DNA of 6,297 bases from Acidimicrobiales bacterium (lineage in GTDB: Bacteria; Actinomycetota; Acidimicrobiia; Acidimicrobiales; RAAP-2). The translations under genes were made by a program, and so were the position numbers. The notes below the pieces were generated by a model. The model did not search any database and was not told where the DNA came from. It worked only from the letters and a program-made list of their open reading frames with translations. Below are positions 1 to 5,866 of this stretch, one piece after another; the stretch's first letter is position 1; each line of letters begins with the position of its first letter. The stretch covers positions 1-6,297 of the forward strand of contig JASHWO010000256.1 of the NCBI GenBank assembly GCA_030044045.1. The letters run 5' to 3'.

Positions 1-25
1 TGCCTCCGGTCCCGGGGGCGGTCGG

Positions 26-60
26 CGGGGGCGCCGCCCCCGGTGGCCCGCGGGCGGGCC
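26..60. terminator. Two adjacent GC hairpins, possible terminator of an upstream gene
   Basis: Two perfect inverted repeats sit side by side. CGGGGGC (26-32) pairs with GCCCCCG (36-42) across a 3-nt loop. GGCCCGC (45-51) pairs with GCGGGCC (54-60), with its two innermost bases probably unpaired. No T-run follows on either strand, so this is not a textbook intrinsic terminator, but T-poor hairpins are common at gene ends in high-GC actinobacteria. No coding sequence can be recognised in positions 1-167, so the upstream gene it would serve lies outside the window. In DNA this rich in G and C, such hairpins also arise by chance. Confidence 0.3.
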
Positions 61-153
61 GGCCTCCCCGGCCACCAGCGAGCGGGCCCGCACCGACCGT
101 ATGCTCCAGGGAGAGGGCGCACGGCCCGCGGGGACCCGTCCGGCACGGCGCCG

Positions 154-161
154 AAGGAGGT
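154..161 (+). promoter_or_regulatory. Ribosome binding site of the EF-G2-like gene
   Basis: AAGGAGGT is an 8-base match to the anti-Shine-Dalgarno end of 16S rRNA. It lies 6 nt before the GTG at 168. It fixes that GTG as the start and rules out the ATG at 101, which belongs to another frame. This is the strongest ribosome binding site in the window. Confidence 0.9.
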
Positions 162-167
162 CCCCGC

Positions 168-2246
168 GTGGTACGACTCTCGCCGTCGAGCATCCGCAAC
201 GTCGCCCTCGTCGGCCACCACGGCGCCGGCAAGACCACCCTGGCCGAGGCCCTGCTGGCCGCCACCGGCACCGTCTCCCGGCAGGGGTCGGTCGAGCGGG
301 GCACCACGGCCTGCGACGTCGAGCCGGAGGAGATCGCCCGGGGGCTCTCCGTCTCGCTGGCCCTGGCCCCCTTCACCGTGGACGGGGTGAAGGTCAACCT
401 GCTGGACGCCCCGGGCTACGCCGACTTCGCCGCCGACCTGCACGCCGCCCTGGCCGTGGCCGACCTGGCGGTGGTGGTGGTGAGCGCCACCGACGGCGTG
501 CAGGCCCAGACCGAGGACGCCTGGCGGGCGGCGGCCGCCCTGGGCCTGCCCCGCGTCGTGGTGGTGGACAAGCTCGACCGCGAGCGGGCCGACTTCGACC
601 GGGTGCTGGCCGAGGTGCGGGCCACCTTCGGGGCCGGGGTGGCCCCGGTGGAGCTGCCGATCGGGGCCGAAGCCGGGTTCCGGGGCGTGATCGACCTCCT
701 CGACGACCGGGCCACCCTCTACGACCCGGCGGCTGGCCCTCCGGTGGCCGGCACCGAGGGCCCGGTCCCCGACGACCTGGCGGTGACCGAGCACGAGGTG
801 CACGAGCAGCTGGTCGAGGGCATCGTGGTCGGCGACGACGACCTCATGGCCCGTTACCTGGACGGCGAGGCCGTCTCCCGGCAGGAGCTGGAGGAGGCCC
901 TGGCCGTAGGGGTGGCCTCGGGCACGGTATTCCCGGTGCTCTGCTGCTCGGGAGCGACCGGGGTGGGCGTGGACCGGCTGGCCCGGCTGCTGGTGGAGCT
1001 GTGCCCTTCGCCCGACCGGCGGCCGCCGCGCCCGGTGCGGGCCGGGGACACCACGGCCGAGGTACCGTGCGACCCGGACGGCCAGCCCCTCCTGCTGGTG
1101 TGCAAGACCACCTCCGACCAGCACGCCGGGCGGGTCTCGCTGTGCCGGGTGCTGTCGGGGACGGTGCGGCCCGACATGGTCCTGCACAACCCGGCCACCC
1201 GCACCGACGAACGGCTGCACGTGCTGGAGTCCGTCCGGGGACGGGAGGCCTCGCCGGTGGAGGAGGCGGTGGCCGGGGACTTCGTCGCCGTGCCCCGGCT
1301 GGCCGCCACCCGGACCGGTGACACCCTGGCCCCGAAGGGCACGCCCGTGGTGGCGGCGCTGCCGCCCGCCGGCGCACCGGCGCTGTCGGTGGCCGTGCGC
1401 CCGGCCTCCCGGGCCGACGACGACAAGCTGATGTCGGCCCTCCAACGGCTCTGCGAGGAGGACCGCTCGCTCACCGTGGCCCGGGTGGACGAGACGCACC
1501 AGACGGTGCTGGGCGTGGCCGGCGAGGTCCAGCTCGGCGTCACCCTGGAGCGGCTGGCCCGCAAGTTCGGCGTGGCCGTCGAGCGGGAGGACGTGCTCGT
1601 CCCCTACCGGGAGACGGTCACCAAGCCGGCCGCCGCCGAAGGCCGGCACAAGAAGCAGTCCGGCGGCCACGGGCAGTTCGGGGTCTGCCACCTGCGGATC
1701 GAGCCGCTGGCCCGGGGCGACGGCTTCGCCTTCCACGACGAGGTGGTCGGCGGGGCCATCCCCCGCCAGTACATCCCGGCGGTGGAGAAGGGCGTCCAGG
1801 AGACGATGGCCCTCGGCGGGGTGTTCGGCTACCCGGTGGTGGACGTGTCGGTGACGGTCGACGACGGGAAGTACCACTCGGTCGACTCGTCGGACCTCAG
1901 CTTCAAGATGGCCGCCGCCCTCGCCTTCCGCCAGGCGCTCGGCGAGGCAGGACCGGTGCTGCTGGAACCGGTCTCCCGGGTCGAGGTGGCCGTGCCGGCC
2001 GACCTCCAGGGGGACGTGCTGGGGGACCTGCACGCCCGCCGGGCCCGCATCCAGGGCACCGAGGCGGCCGCCGATGGGCAGCAGCTCCTGGTGGCCCTGG
2101 TGCCCATGGCCGAGTTGGCCCGCTACGCGGTGGACTTGCGGGCCATCACCGGGGGGCGCGGCCGGTTCCGGGCCGAGCACGACCACTACGACCCCGTGCC
2201 CGAGCACCTGGTGGCTGGGCTGGCCCGGTCGGCGGCCGGTGCCTGA
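168..2246 (+). CDS. Elongation factor G-like protein, EF-G2 type (translational GTPase paralogue)
   Basis: The 692-residue protein has the full five-domain EF-G layout and normal EF-G length. The G domain has a P-loop GHHGAGKTT (16-24), G3 DAPG (80-83), G4 DKLD (134-137) and G5 around CSGATG (260-265). Domain II starts near residue 300 and domain III near 405. Domain IV carries the KKQSGGHGQFG stretch (495-505) and GGAIPRQYIPAVEKG (528-542), with His570 in DGKYHSVDSSD at the tip that enters the decoding site in true EF-G. Domain V covers about 598-675. Three G-domain positions depart from canonical EF-G. The catalytic His after DxPG is Tyr84, the switch I Thr is Ser61 (RGLS), and the Asn of NKxD is Asp134. 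This pattern fits the actinobacterial EF-G2/FusA2-like branch rather than housekeeping FusA, and no rpsL, rpsG or tuf neighbours are present. From memory, a mycobacterial EF-G2 binds GTP but lacks ribosome-stimulated GTPase; whether that applies here is inference. The GTG start is set by the strong ribosome binding site just upstream. No clear promoter is visible. Confidence 0.93.
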   Translation: MVRLSPSSIRNVALVGHHGAGKTTLAEALLAATGTVSRQGSVERGTTACDVEPEEIARGLSVSLALAPFTVDGVKVNLLDAPGYADFAADLHAALAVADLAVVVVSATDGVQAQTEDAWRAAAALGLPRVVVVDKLDRERADFDRVLAEVRATFGAGVAPVELPIGAEAGFRGVIDLLDDRATLYDPAAGPPVAGTEGPVPDDLAVTEHEVHEQLVEGIVVGDDDLMARYLDGEAVSRQELEEALAVGVASGTVFPVLCCSGATGVGVDRLARLLVELCPSPDRRPPRPVRAGDTTAEVPCDPDGQPLLLVCKTTSDQHAGRVSLCRVLSGTVRPDMVLHNPATRTDERLHVLESVRGREASPVEEAVAGDFVAVPRLAATRTGDTLAPKGTPVVAALPPAGAPALSVAVRPASRADDDKLMSALQRLCEEDRSLTVARVDETHQTVLGVAGEVQLGVTLERLARKFGVAVEREDVLVPYRETVTKPAAAEGRHKKQSGGHGQFGVCHLRIEPLARGDGFAFHDEVVGGAIPRQYIPAVEKGVQETMALGGVFGYPVVDVSVTVDDGKYHSVDSSDLSFKMAAALAFRQALGEAGPVLLEPVSRVEVAVPADLQGDVLGDLHARRARIQGTEAAADGQQLLVALVPMAELARYAVDLRAITGGRGRFRAEHDHYDPVPEHLVAGLARSAAGA

Positions 2247-2261
2247 GCGGCGGCCCGTCGG

Positions 2262-2299
2262 CGGCGAGCCCACACCCGTCCGGCGAGCCTGCACCCGTG
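2262..2299. repeat. 19-bp tandem repeat, two copies, after the EF-G2 stop
   Basis: CGGCGAGCCCACACCCGTC (2262-2280) is followed at once by CGGCGAGCCTGCACCCGTG (2281-2299), matching at 16 of 19 positions. It begins 15 nt after the EF-G2 stop codon in non-coding sequence. No open frame through it resembles a gene. It could be a small slippage duplication or part of the 3' untranslated region; no function is evident. Confidence 0.7.
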
Positions 2300-2365
2300 T
2301 CGCCCCCGGCCTCCCGCCGGCCATCCGGGAGAGCCTGGAGGGCAACCGCCGCTTCTACGGCTGCT

Positions 2366-2381
2366 GAGTTGCCTACCCGCC
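2366..2381. repeat. 16-bp direct repeat, copy 1
   Basis: GAGTTGCCTACCCGCC occurs here and again, identically, at 2441-2456, a spacing of 75 bp. The two copies bracket the twin hairpins in the space between the convergent EF-G2 and HIT genes. The last bases of this copy form the left edge of the first hairpin stem. Confidence 0.85.
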
Positions 2382-2400
2382 TGGGGCCCCAACCCCAGGC
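2379..2400. terminator. Hairpin 1 of the convergent-gene spacer, possible bidirectional terminator
   Basis: GCCTGGGG (2379-2386) pairs perfectly with CCCCAGGC (2393-2400) across a 6-nt CCCCAA loop. An intrinsic hairpin between two convergent genes is a natural place for a terminator serving both strands. There is no T-run on either side, so termination by the hairpin alone is inferred. The core resembles hairpin 2 at 2410-2432. Confidence 0.5.
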
Positions 2401-2409
2401 TCCTCCGGT

Positions 2410-2432
2410 GGGCGGGGACCCCAACCCCGCCC
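2410..2432. terminator. Hairpin 2 of the convergent-gene spacer, possible bidirectional terminator
   Basis: GGGCGGGG (2410-2417) pairs perfectly with CCCCGCCC (2425-2432) across a 7-nt ACCCCAA loop. The inner GGGG, the CCCCAA loop and the CCCC arm repeat hairpin 1. The outer four base pairs differ on both arms and remain complementary. It begins 15 nt past the HIT stop codon on the minus strand, the expected distance for a terminator of thrS-HIT. Confidence 0.5.
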
Positions 2433-2440
2433 CGGCCGTC

Positions 2441-2456
2441 GAGTTGCCTACCCGCC
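2441..2456. repeat. 16-bp direct repeat, copy 2, containing the HIT stop codon
   Basis: This is an identical second copy of GAGTTGCCTACCCGCC. On the minus strand it reads through the end of the HIT gene and includes its TAG stop (2448-2450), so part of the repeat is coding. Its CCCGCC (2451-2456) also pairs with GGCGGG (2460-2465), giving a small hairpin over the last codons of the HIT gene. Copy 1 may therefore be a duplicated fragment of the HIT gene end. Confidence 0.85.
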
Positions 2457-3020
2457 CCCGGCGGGCCAGGCGGCGTGCAGCTTCTCCCAGGCCACCGTCA
2501 GGGGCTCGGGCATGACCCGCGCCCCGGCCACCGAGGTCATGAAGTTCGTGTCCCCCGACCAGCGGGGCACCACGTGCAGGTGCAGGTGGCGGGGGATCCC
2601 GGCACCGGCGGCCCGCCCCAGGTTGGCCCCCAGGTTGATCCCGTCGGGGCCGTAGGCGGCGGTCAGGGCGGCCACCGCCGCCCGGCCGGTGGCCCACAGC
2701 TCGTCGGACTCGGCCGGGTCGAGGTCGGACAGGTCGGCCAGGTGGCGCAGCGGGAGGACCAGCAGGTGGCCGCTGGCGTAGGGGTAGGCGTTCAGCACGG
2801 CGTAGGTTCGCTCGCCCCGCCAGACCACCCCGTTGTCGGCCGAGGGCGGCCCGCTGGCGACGATCCGGCAGAACACGCAGTCCTCACCCCCCACCACACC
2901 GTCCACCGGGGCGCCGTCGCCCGCCGCGTTGCTCTCCCGGCGTTCGGCCTCGGTGGCGGTGGTGACGTACTCATGGCGCCAGCCGGCCCAGAGCTGCTCG
3001 AGCGGCACCACCAGCCTCAC
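2448..3020 (-). CDS. HIT-family hydrolase, probable Ap4A phosphorylase
   Basis: The 190-residue protein belongs to the histidine triad superfamily. The signature HLHLHVV (145-151) gives the triad His145, His147 and His149, with His147 the expected nucleophile that is transiently nucleotidylated. CVFC (48-51) is the N-terminal Cys pair that, with histidines, forms the zinc site seen in many bacterial members. PYASGHLLVLP (80-90) and NLGRAAGAGIP (133-143) are further family blocks, and PRWSGDTNFM (152-161) is typical of actinobacterial members. It opens with LEQLWAGWRHEY, also family-typical. The GTG start at 3020 overlaps the thrS stop (GTGA), so translation is probably coupled. In Mycobacterium tuberculosis the gene directly after thrS, Rv2613c, encodes an Ap4A phosphorylase; the same position and length support that role here. 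The pgsA gene that follows in mycobacteria is not here, because a convergent gene comes next. Exact substrate (Ap4A, Ap3A or another nucleotide) cannot be read from sequence. Confidence 0.9.
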   Translation of the reverse strand: MRLVVPLEQLWAGWRHEYVTTATEAERRESNAAGDGAPVDGVVGGEDCVFCRIVASGPPSADNGVVWRGERTYAVLNAYPYASGHLLVLPLRHLADLSDLDPAESDELWATGRAAVAALTAAYGPDGINLGANLGRAAGAGIPRHLHLHVVPRWSGDTNFMTSVAGARVMPEPLTVAWEKLHAAWPAGGG

Positions 3021-5038
3021 GCCGCGCCGGCCGCGGCAGCGCCCGTACCTGCGCCCCCGGCGCCCCGGGCCGCCACCTCGGCCAGCACGTCGCCCACGAA
3101 CCGGTCGACGGGCACCCCCCGCTCGGGGCGGTCGGCGCCCCGCCGGTTCACCCCGACGGTGCCGGCGGCCACGTCGTCGTCCCCCACCACCAGCACGTAG
3201 GGCACCTTCAGCAGCTTGGCCCGGCGGATGCGCCCGCCCAGCGCCTCGCCGGCGTCGGCCATCGTGGCCCGCAACCCCGCCGCCACCAGCCGGTCGCGCA
3301 CCGAGGCGGCGTAGGCCACGTGGTCGTCTCTCACCGGGAGCACCTCCACCTGCACCGGGGAGAGCCAGGTGGGCAGGGCCCCGGCGTAGTGCTCGAGCAG
3401 GATGGCGAAGAACCGCTCCACCGTGCCGAACAGCGCCCGGTGGACCATGATCGGCCGGTGCTTGGCGTTGTCGGCGCCGACGTACTCCAGGCCGAAGCGC
3501 TGCGGGAGCTGGAAGTCGAGCTGGATGGTGGACATCTGCCAGGTGCGGCCGATGGCGTCCCGGGCCTGCACCGAGATCTTGGGGCCGTAGAAGGCCCCGC
3601 CGCCCTCGTCCATCACCAGGTCGAGGTCCCGCCCCACCGCCACCGCCCGCAACGCCTCGGTGGCCTCGGCCCACTCCTCGTCGGTGCCGAAGGCCTTGCC
3701 GTCCGGCTTGGTGGAGAGCTCCAGGTAGAAGTCGTCCAGCCCGAAGTCGCGCAGCACGGCCAGCACGAAGTCGAGCACCGAGCCGATCTCGCCGGCCACC
3801 TGCTCGCGGGCGCAGAAGATGTGCGAGTCGTCCTGGGTCATGCCCCGCACCCGGGTCAGCCCGTGCACCACCCCCGACTTCTCGTAGCGGTACACCGTCC
3901 CCAGCTCGAACAGCCGCAACGGCAGCTCCCGGTAGGACCGCTGCCGGCTCCGGTAGATCAGGATGTGGAACGGGCAGTTCATGGGCTTGAGGTAGTAGTC
4001 GGTCTCCCCGTCCAGGACCATCGGCGGGTAGATGCCCTCGGCGAAGGTCTGCAGGTGGCCGGAGATCTCGAAGAGGTCGGCCTTGGTGATGTGCGGGGAG
4101 TACACCAGCTCGTAGCCCCCGGCCTCGTGCCGCTGCCGGGAGTACTCCTCCATCACCCGCCGGACCACCCCGCCTCTCGGGTGGAACACGGCCAGCCCGG
4201 GGCCGACCTCCTCGGGGAAGGAGAACAGGTCGAGCTCGTGGCCGAGCCGGCGGTGGTCCCGCCGCTCCGCCTCCTCCAGCCGGTGCAGGTGCTCGGCCAG
4301 GGCCTGCGCCGACTCCCAGGCCGTGCCGTAGATGCGCTGCAGTTGCGGGCGCTTCTCGTCGCCCCGCCAGTAGGCCCCGGCCACCCGCTGCAGCGTGAAG
4401 TGGCCGAGCCGGCCGGTGGAGGGGACGTGCGGGCCCCGGCAGAGGTCGGTGAAGGCGTCGGTGTTCCGGTAGGTGGAGATGGCCGCCCCGGCGGTCCCGG
4501 CCCCGGGCGCGGCGGCGTCCACCTCGTCGGCCCCGGCGGCCACCGCCTCGATGATCTCCCGCTTGAACGGCTGGTCGGCGAAGATGCCGAGCGCCTCGGC
4601 GATCGGGTGCTCGTGGCGCACGAACGGCTGGTCCTCGGCCACGATCTCCCGCATCACCGCCTCGATGCGCCCGAGGTCCTCGTCGGTGAAGTGGGCGCCG
4701 CCGGGCAGCTCGAAGTCGTAGTAGAAGCCGTCGGCCACCACCGGGCCGATGGCGTAGTGGGCGCCGGGCCACAGCCGCAGCACGGCCTGGGCCAGCACGT
4801 GGGCGGTGGAGTGGCGGAGCACCTCCCGGCCGGCGTCGGTGGCCGGGGTGAGGATGGCCACCTCGGCCCCGTCCGGCAGCTCGCCGGCCAGGTCCACCTC
4901 CCGGCCGTCGACCGTGGCGGCCACCGCCGCCTTGGCCAGGCGGGGCCCGATGGCCGCCGCCAGGTCCCGGGCCGTCGACCCGGCCGGCAGATCCCGGGTC
5001 GAGCCGTCAGGGAGCCGGACCGTCACCATGGCTGCCAT
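3017..5038 (-). CDS. thrS: Threonyl-tRNA synthetase
   Basis: The 673-residue cytoplasmic class II enzyme charges tRNA-Thr with threonine using ATP. A TGS domain occupies about residues 4-65. The editing domain, which removes mischarged serine, shows its expected HSTAH (76-80) and CRGPH (200-204), giving His76, His80, Cys200 and His204. The catalytic core has the zinc ligands Cys355 (MNCPFH), His406 (DDSHIFC) and His533 (MVHRALFG). Motif 2 is near FELGTVYRYEKSG (377-389), and motif 3 is the HRALFGTVER stretch (533-542). The anticodon-binding domain covers about 560-655. It is about 30 residues longer than the E. coli enzyme, partly from an Ala/Gly-rich insertion at about 167-187 in the editing domain and an Ala/Gly tail. 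ATG 5038 is chosen because GGAG (5044-5047) lies 5 nt before it and AAGGA 12 nt before. ATG 5029 is possible; an ATG at 5137 would add 33 residues unlike ThrRS. It overlaps the HIT gene by 4 nt. No T-box or clear promoter is seen in the 150-nt upstream gap. Confidence 0.97.
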   Translation of the reverse strand: MAAMVTVRLPDGSTRDLPAGSTARDLAAAIGPRLAKAAVAATVDGREVDLAGELPDGAEVAILTPATDAGREVLRHSTAHVLAQAVLRLWPGAHYAIGPVVADGFYYDFELPGGAHFTDEDLGRIEAVMREIVAEDQPFVRHEHPIAEALGIFADQPFKREIIEAVAAGADEVDAAAPGAGTAGAAISTYRNTDAFTDLCRGPHVPSTGRLGHFTLQRVAGAYWRGDEKRPQLQRIYGTAWESAQALAEHLHRLEEAERRDHRRLGHELDLFSFPEEVGPGLAVFHPRGGVVRRVMEEYSRQRHEAGGYELVYSPHITKADLFEISGHLQTFAEGIYPPMVLDGETDYYLKPMNCPFHILIYRSRQRSYRELPLRLFELGTVYRYEKSGVVHGLTRVRGMTQDDSHIFCAREQVAGEIGSVLDFVLAVLRDFGLDDFYLELSTKPDGKAFGTDEEWAEATEALRAVAVGRDLDLVMDEGGGAFYGPKISVQARDAIGRTWQMSTIQLDFQLPQRFGLEYVGADNAKHRPIMVHRALFGTVERFFAILLEHYAGALPTWLSPVQVEVLPVRDDHVAYAASVRDRLVAAGLRATMADAGEALGGRIRRAKLLKVPYVLVVGDDDVAAGTVGVNRRGADRPERGVPVDRFVGDVLAEVAARGAGGAGTGAAAAGAA

Positions 5039-5154
5039 CGTCGCTCCGCGTCCTTCGGCCGGTCCGTCCTGCCGTCCCCAGCGCCGGCCAGCGACCGGGG
5101 GCGAGCGGTGATCGGCCAAGCGTAGGCGGCCCGCCACCCCCCGCCGTCCACCCC

Positions 5155-5168
5155 GCCGGCACGCCGGC
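5155..5168. other. Small GC hairpin after the 98-residue membrane protein gene
   Basis: GCCGG (5155-5159) pairs with CCGGC (5164-5168) over a 4-nt loop. It starts 20 nt past the stop of the gene at 5189-5485 and 117 nt before the thrS start. It could attenuate or end transcription between the two, but there is no T-run and the stem is short. The rest of the 5039-5188 gap is C-rich on the plus strand, with no recognisable promoter. Confidence 0.25.
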
Positions 5169-5188
5169 CGGTGTCGACCGCCGGTGGC

Positions 5189-5485
5189 CTACCGGGACGC
5201 GCTCGACGGGGATCGCCACATGCTGGCGTGTGCGGCGACATGTGTCGTCAACCGCCTGTCGACGTGCTCGATCCGGACCGACAGCCGGCCCTCCGTCCGC
5301 TCGAGCCGGCCGGCCAGGCGGTCGATACGGTCGCCCAGCGCGGCGAGCTCCCGGGCCCGGCGCTCCTCCTCCCTCTCCCGGCGACGGGATCGGTCACACA
5401 ACGACCCGGCGATGATAAACACCCAGATCACCACCACGAGCGAGCCCGTGAACGCGAACAGTACCCACACCGCCTGCTGTGCCAT
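5189..5485 (-). CDS. Small membrane-anchored coiled-coil protein, unknown function
   Basis: I do not recognise this 98-residue protein by name. Residues 6-29 form one hydrophobic helix (VWVLFAFTGSLVVVIWVFII at its core), followed at once by a basic stretch RSRRRERE (32-39). By the positive-inside rule the C-terminus should be cytoplasmic. Residues about 38-82 are strongly helical and charged, with hydrophobics such as Ile54, Leu57, Leu61, Leu68, Ile72, Val75 and Leu79 at coiled-coil spacing. The LTTHVAAHA near the end (79-87) resembles LSEHLAHHA at the end of the neighbour encoded at 5513-5866, so the two are probably distant paralogues. The start is supported by AGGAGAGGGG (5491-5500), 5 nt before the ATG. 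Only 27 nt separate it from the upstream neighbour, so they should be cotranscribed. A role as scaffold or in a hetero-oligomer with the neighbour is plausible but unproven. Confidence 0.75.
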   Translation of the reverse strand: MAQQAVWVLFAFTGSLVVVIWVFIIAGSLCDRSRRREREEERRARELAALGDRIDRLAGRLERTEGRLSVRIEHVDRRLTTHVAAHASMWRSPSSASR

Positions 5486-5512
5486 GCCGTCCCCTCTCCT
5501 CTTCCGCCGGCC

Positions 5513-5866
5513 CTACGCGGCGTGGTGGGCCAGGTGCTCGGAGAGGTCGGTGCGCAGCCCGGCGATCTCGCCGGCCATCCGCTCCATCCGGCCGTCGACC
5601 TTGTCGAACCGCTTGTCCATGCCGGCGAACCGCTCGTCCATCTTGTCGAACCGGCGGTCCATGGCAGCGAACCGCTGGTCGATCTTGTCGAACCGCCGGT
5701 CGACTACCGTGAAGCGCTGGTCGACCTGATCGAAGCGCTGGTCGATCTTGTCGAAGCGGCGGTCCAGTCGGCTCATCAGCCAACGCAGGAGACCGAAGCT
5801 CCCGCTCACCGTACCGACCACCACCGTGAGGACCACACCACAAATACTCACAACAACCACAGCCAT
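5513..5866 (-). CDS. Membrane-anchored protein with nine-heptad Phe-rich coiled coil, unknown function
   Basis: This 117-residue protein has an N-terminal hydrophobic segment (about 2-29, rich in Val) that ends at RWLMSRLDRR, so the C-terminal part should face the cytoplasm. Residues 35-97 are a near-perfect heptad array with Leu/Ile/Val/Met at 34, 41, 48, 55, 62, 69, 76, 83, 90 and 97. Phe occupies 38, 45, 52, 59, 66, 73, 80 and 87, and Met position 94. The unit is F-x-x-[IVM]-D-x-R, with Asp and Arg on the flanks of the hydrophobic seam, suited to salt bridges between chains. A short tail (98-117) ends in LSEHLAHHAA, like the downstream neighbour. The start at 5866 is chosen because AGGAG (5875-5879) lies 8 nt before it and it begins exactly at the membrane segment. 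An in-frame ATG at 5947 has no visible ribosome binding site and would add a polar 27-residue leader. Function is not recognised; it forms a two-gene unit with the 98-residue gene. Confidence 0.8.
   Translation of the reverse strand: MAVVVVSICGVVLTVVVGTVSGSFGLLRWLMSRLDRRFDKIDQRFDQVDQRFTVVDRRFDKIDQRFAAMDRRFDKMDERFAGMDKRFDKVDGRMERMAGEIAGLRTDLSEHLAHHAA
5576..5764 (-). repeat. 21-bp coding repeat array (nine heptad units)
   Basis: The coiled-coil region of the gene at 5513-5866 is a run of nine 21-bp units, each encoding one D-x-R-F-x-x-[IVM] heptad. Most units share the core TTCGACAAGRTSGAC or a near match. Some third positions and the b and c codons have drifted, so the array looks like old internal duplication kept by selection on the protein. 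Such arrays can gain or lose units by slippage without breaking the frame. Confidence 0.85.

Noticed and set aside
100..105. TATGCT as a -10 element for the EF-G2 gene.
   Set aside because: It matches 4 of 6 consensus bases, but nothing resembling a -35 lies 16-18 bp upstream and there is no extended -10, so the match is no better than chance.
101..1321. A 406-codon open frame on the plus strand starting at ATG 101.
   Set aside because: It overlaps EF-G2 in another frame, is an Arg/Gly/Pro/Ala-rich shadow, and lacks a ribosome binding site.
2448..4772. A single 774-codon minus-strand frame that would fuse a long N-terminal region to the HIT domain.
   Set aside because: The part before about 3020 is the out-of-frame complement of thrS coding and is Arg/Gly/Pro-rich. 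The real HIT gene begins at the GTG overlapping the thrS stop.
5119..5124. TACGCT on the minus strand as a thrS -10 element.
   Set aside because: No -35 element at suitable spacing; the position 17 bp upstream reads ACGGCG.
3320..5125. A 601-codon open frame on the plus strand, antisense to thrS.
   Set aside because: It is a GC-bias shadow of thrS: composition is dominated by Val, Gly, His, Leu and Pro with no domain, and thrS matches its family over its full length.
5141..5154. A T-box-like sequence (GGGGTGGACGGCGG on the minus strand) upstream of thrS.
   Set aside because: It lacks the ACC core of the T-box motif, there is no room for stem I or a specifier loop before it, and no antiterminator/terminator pair is seen.
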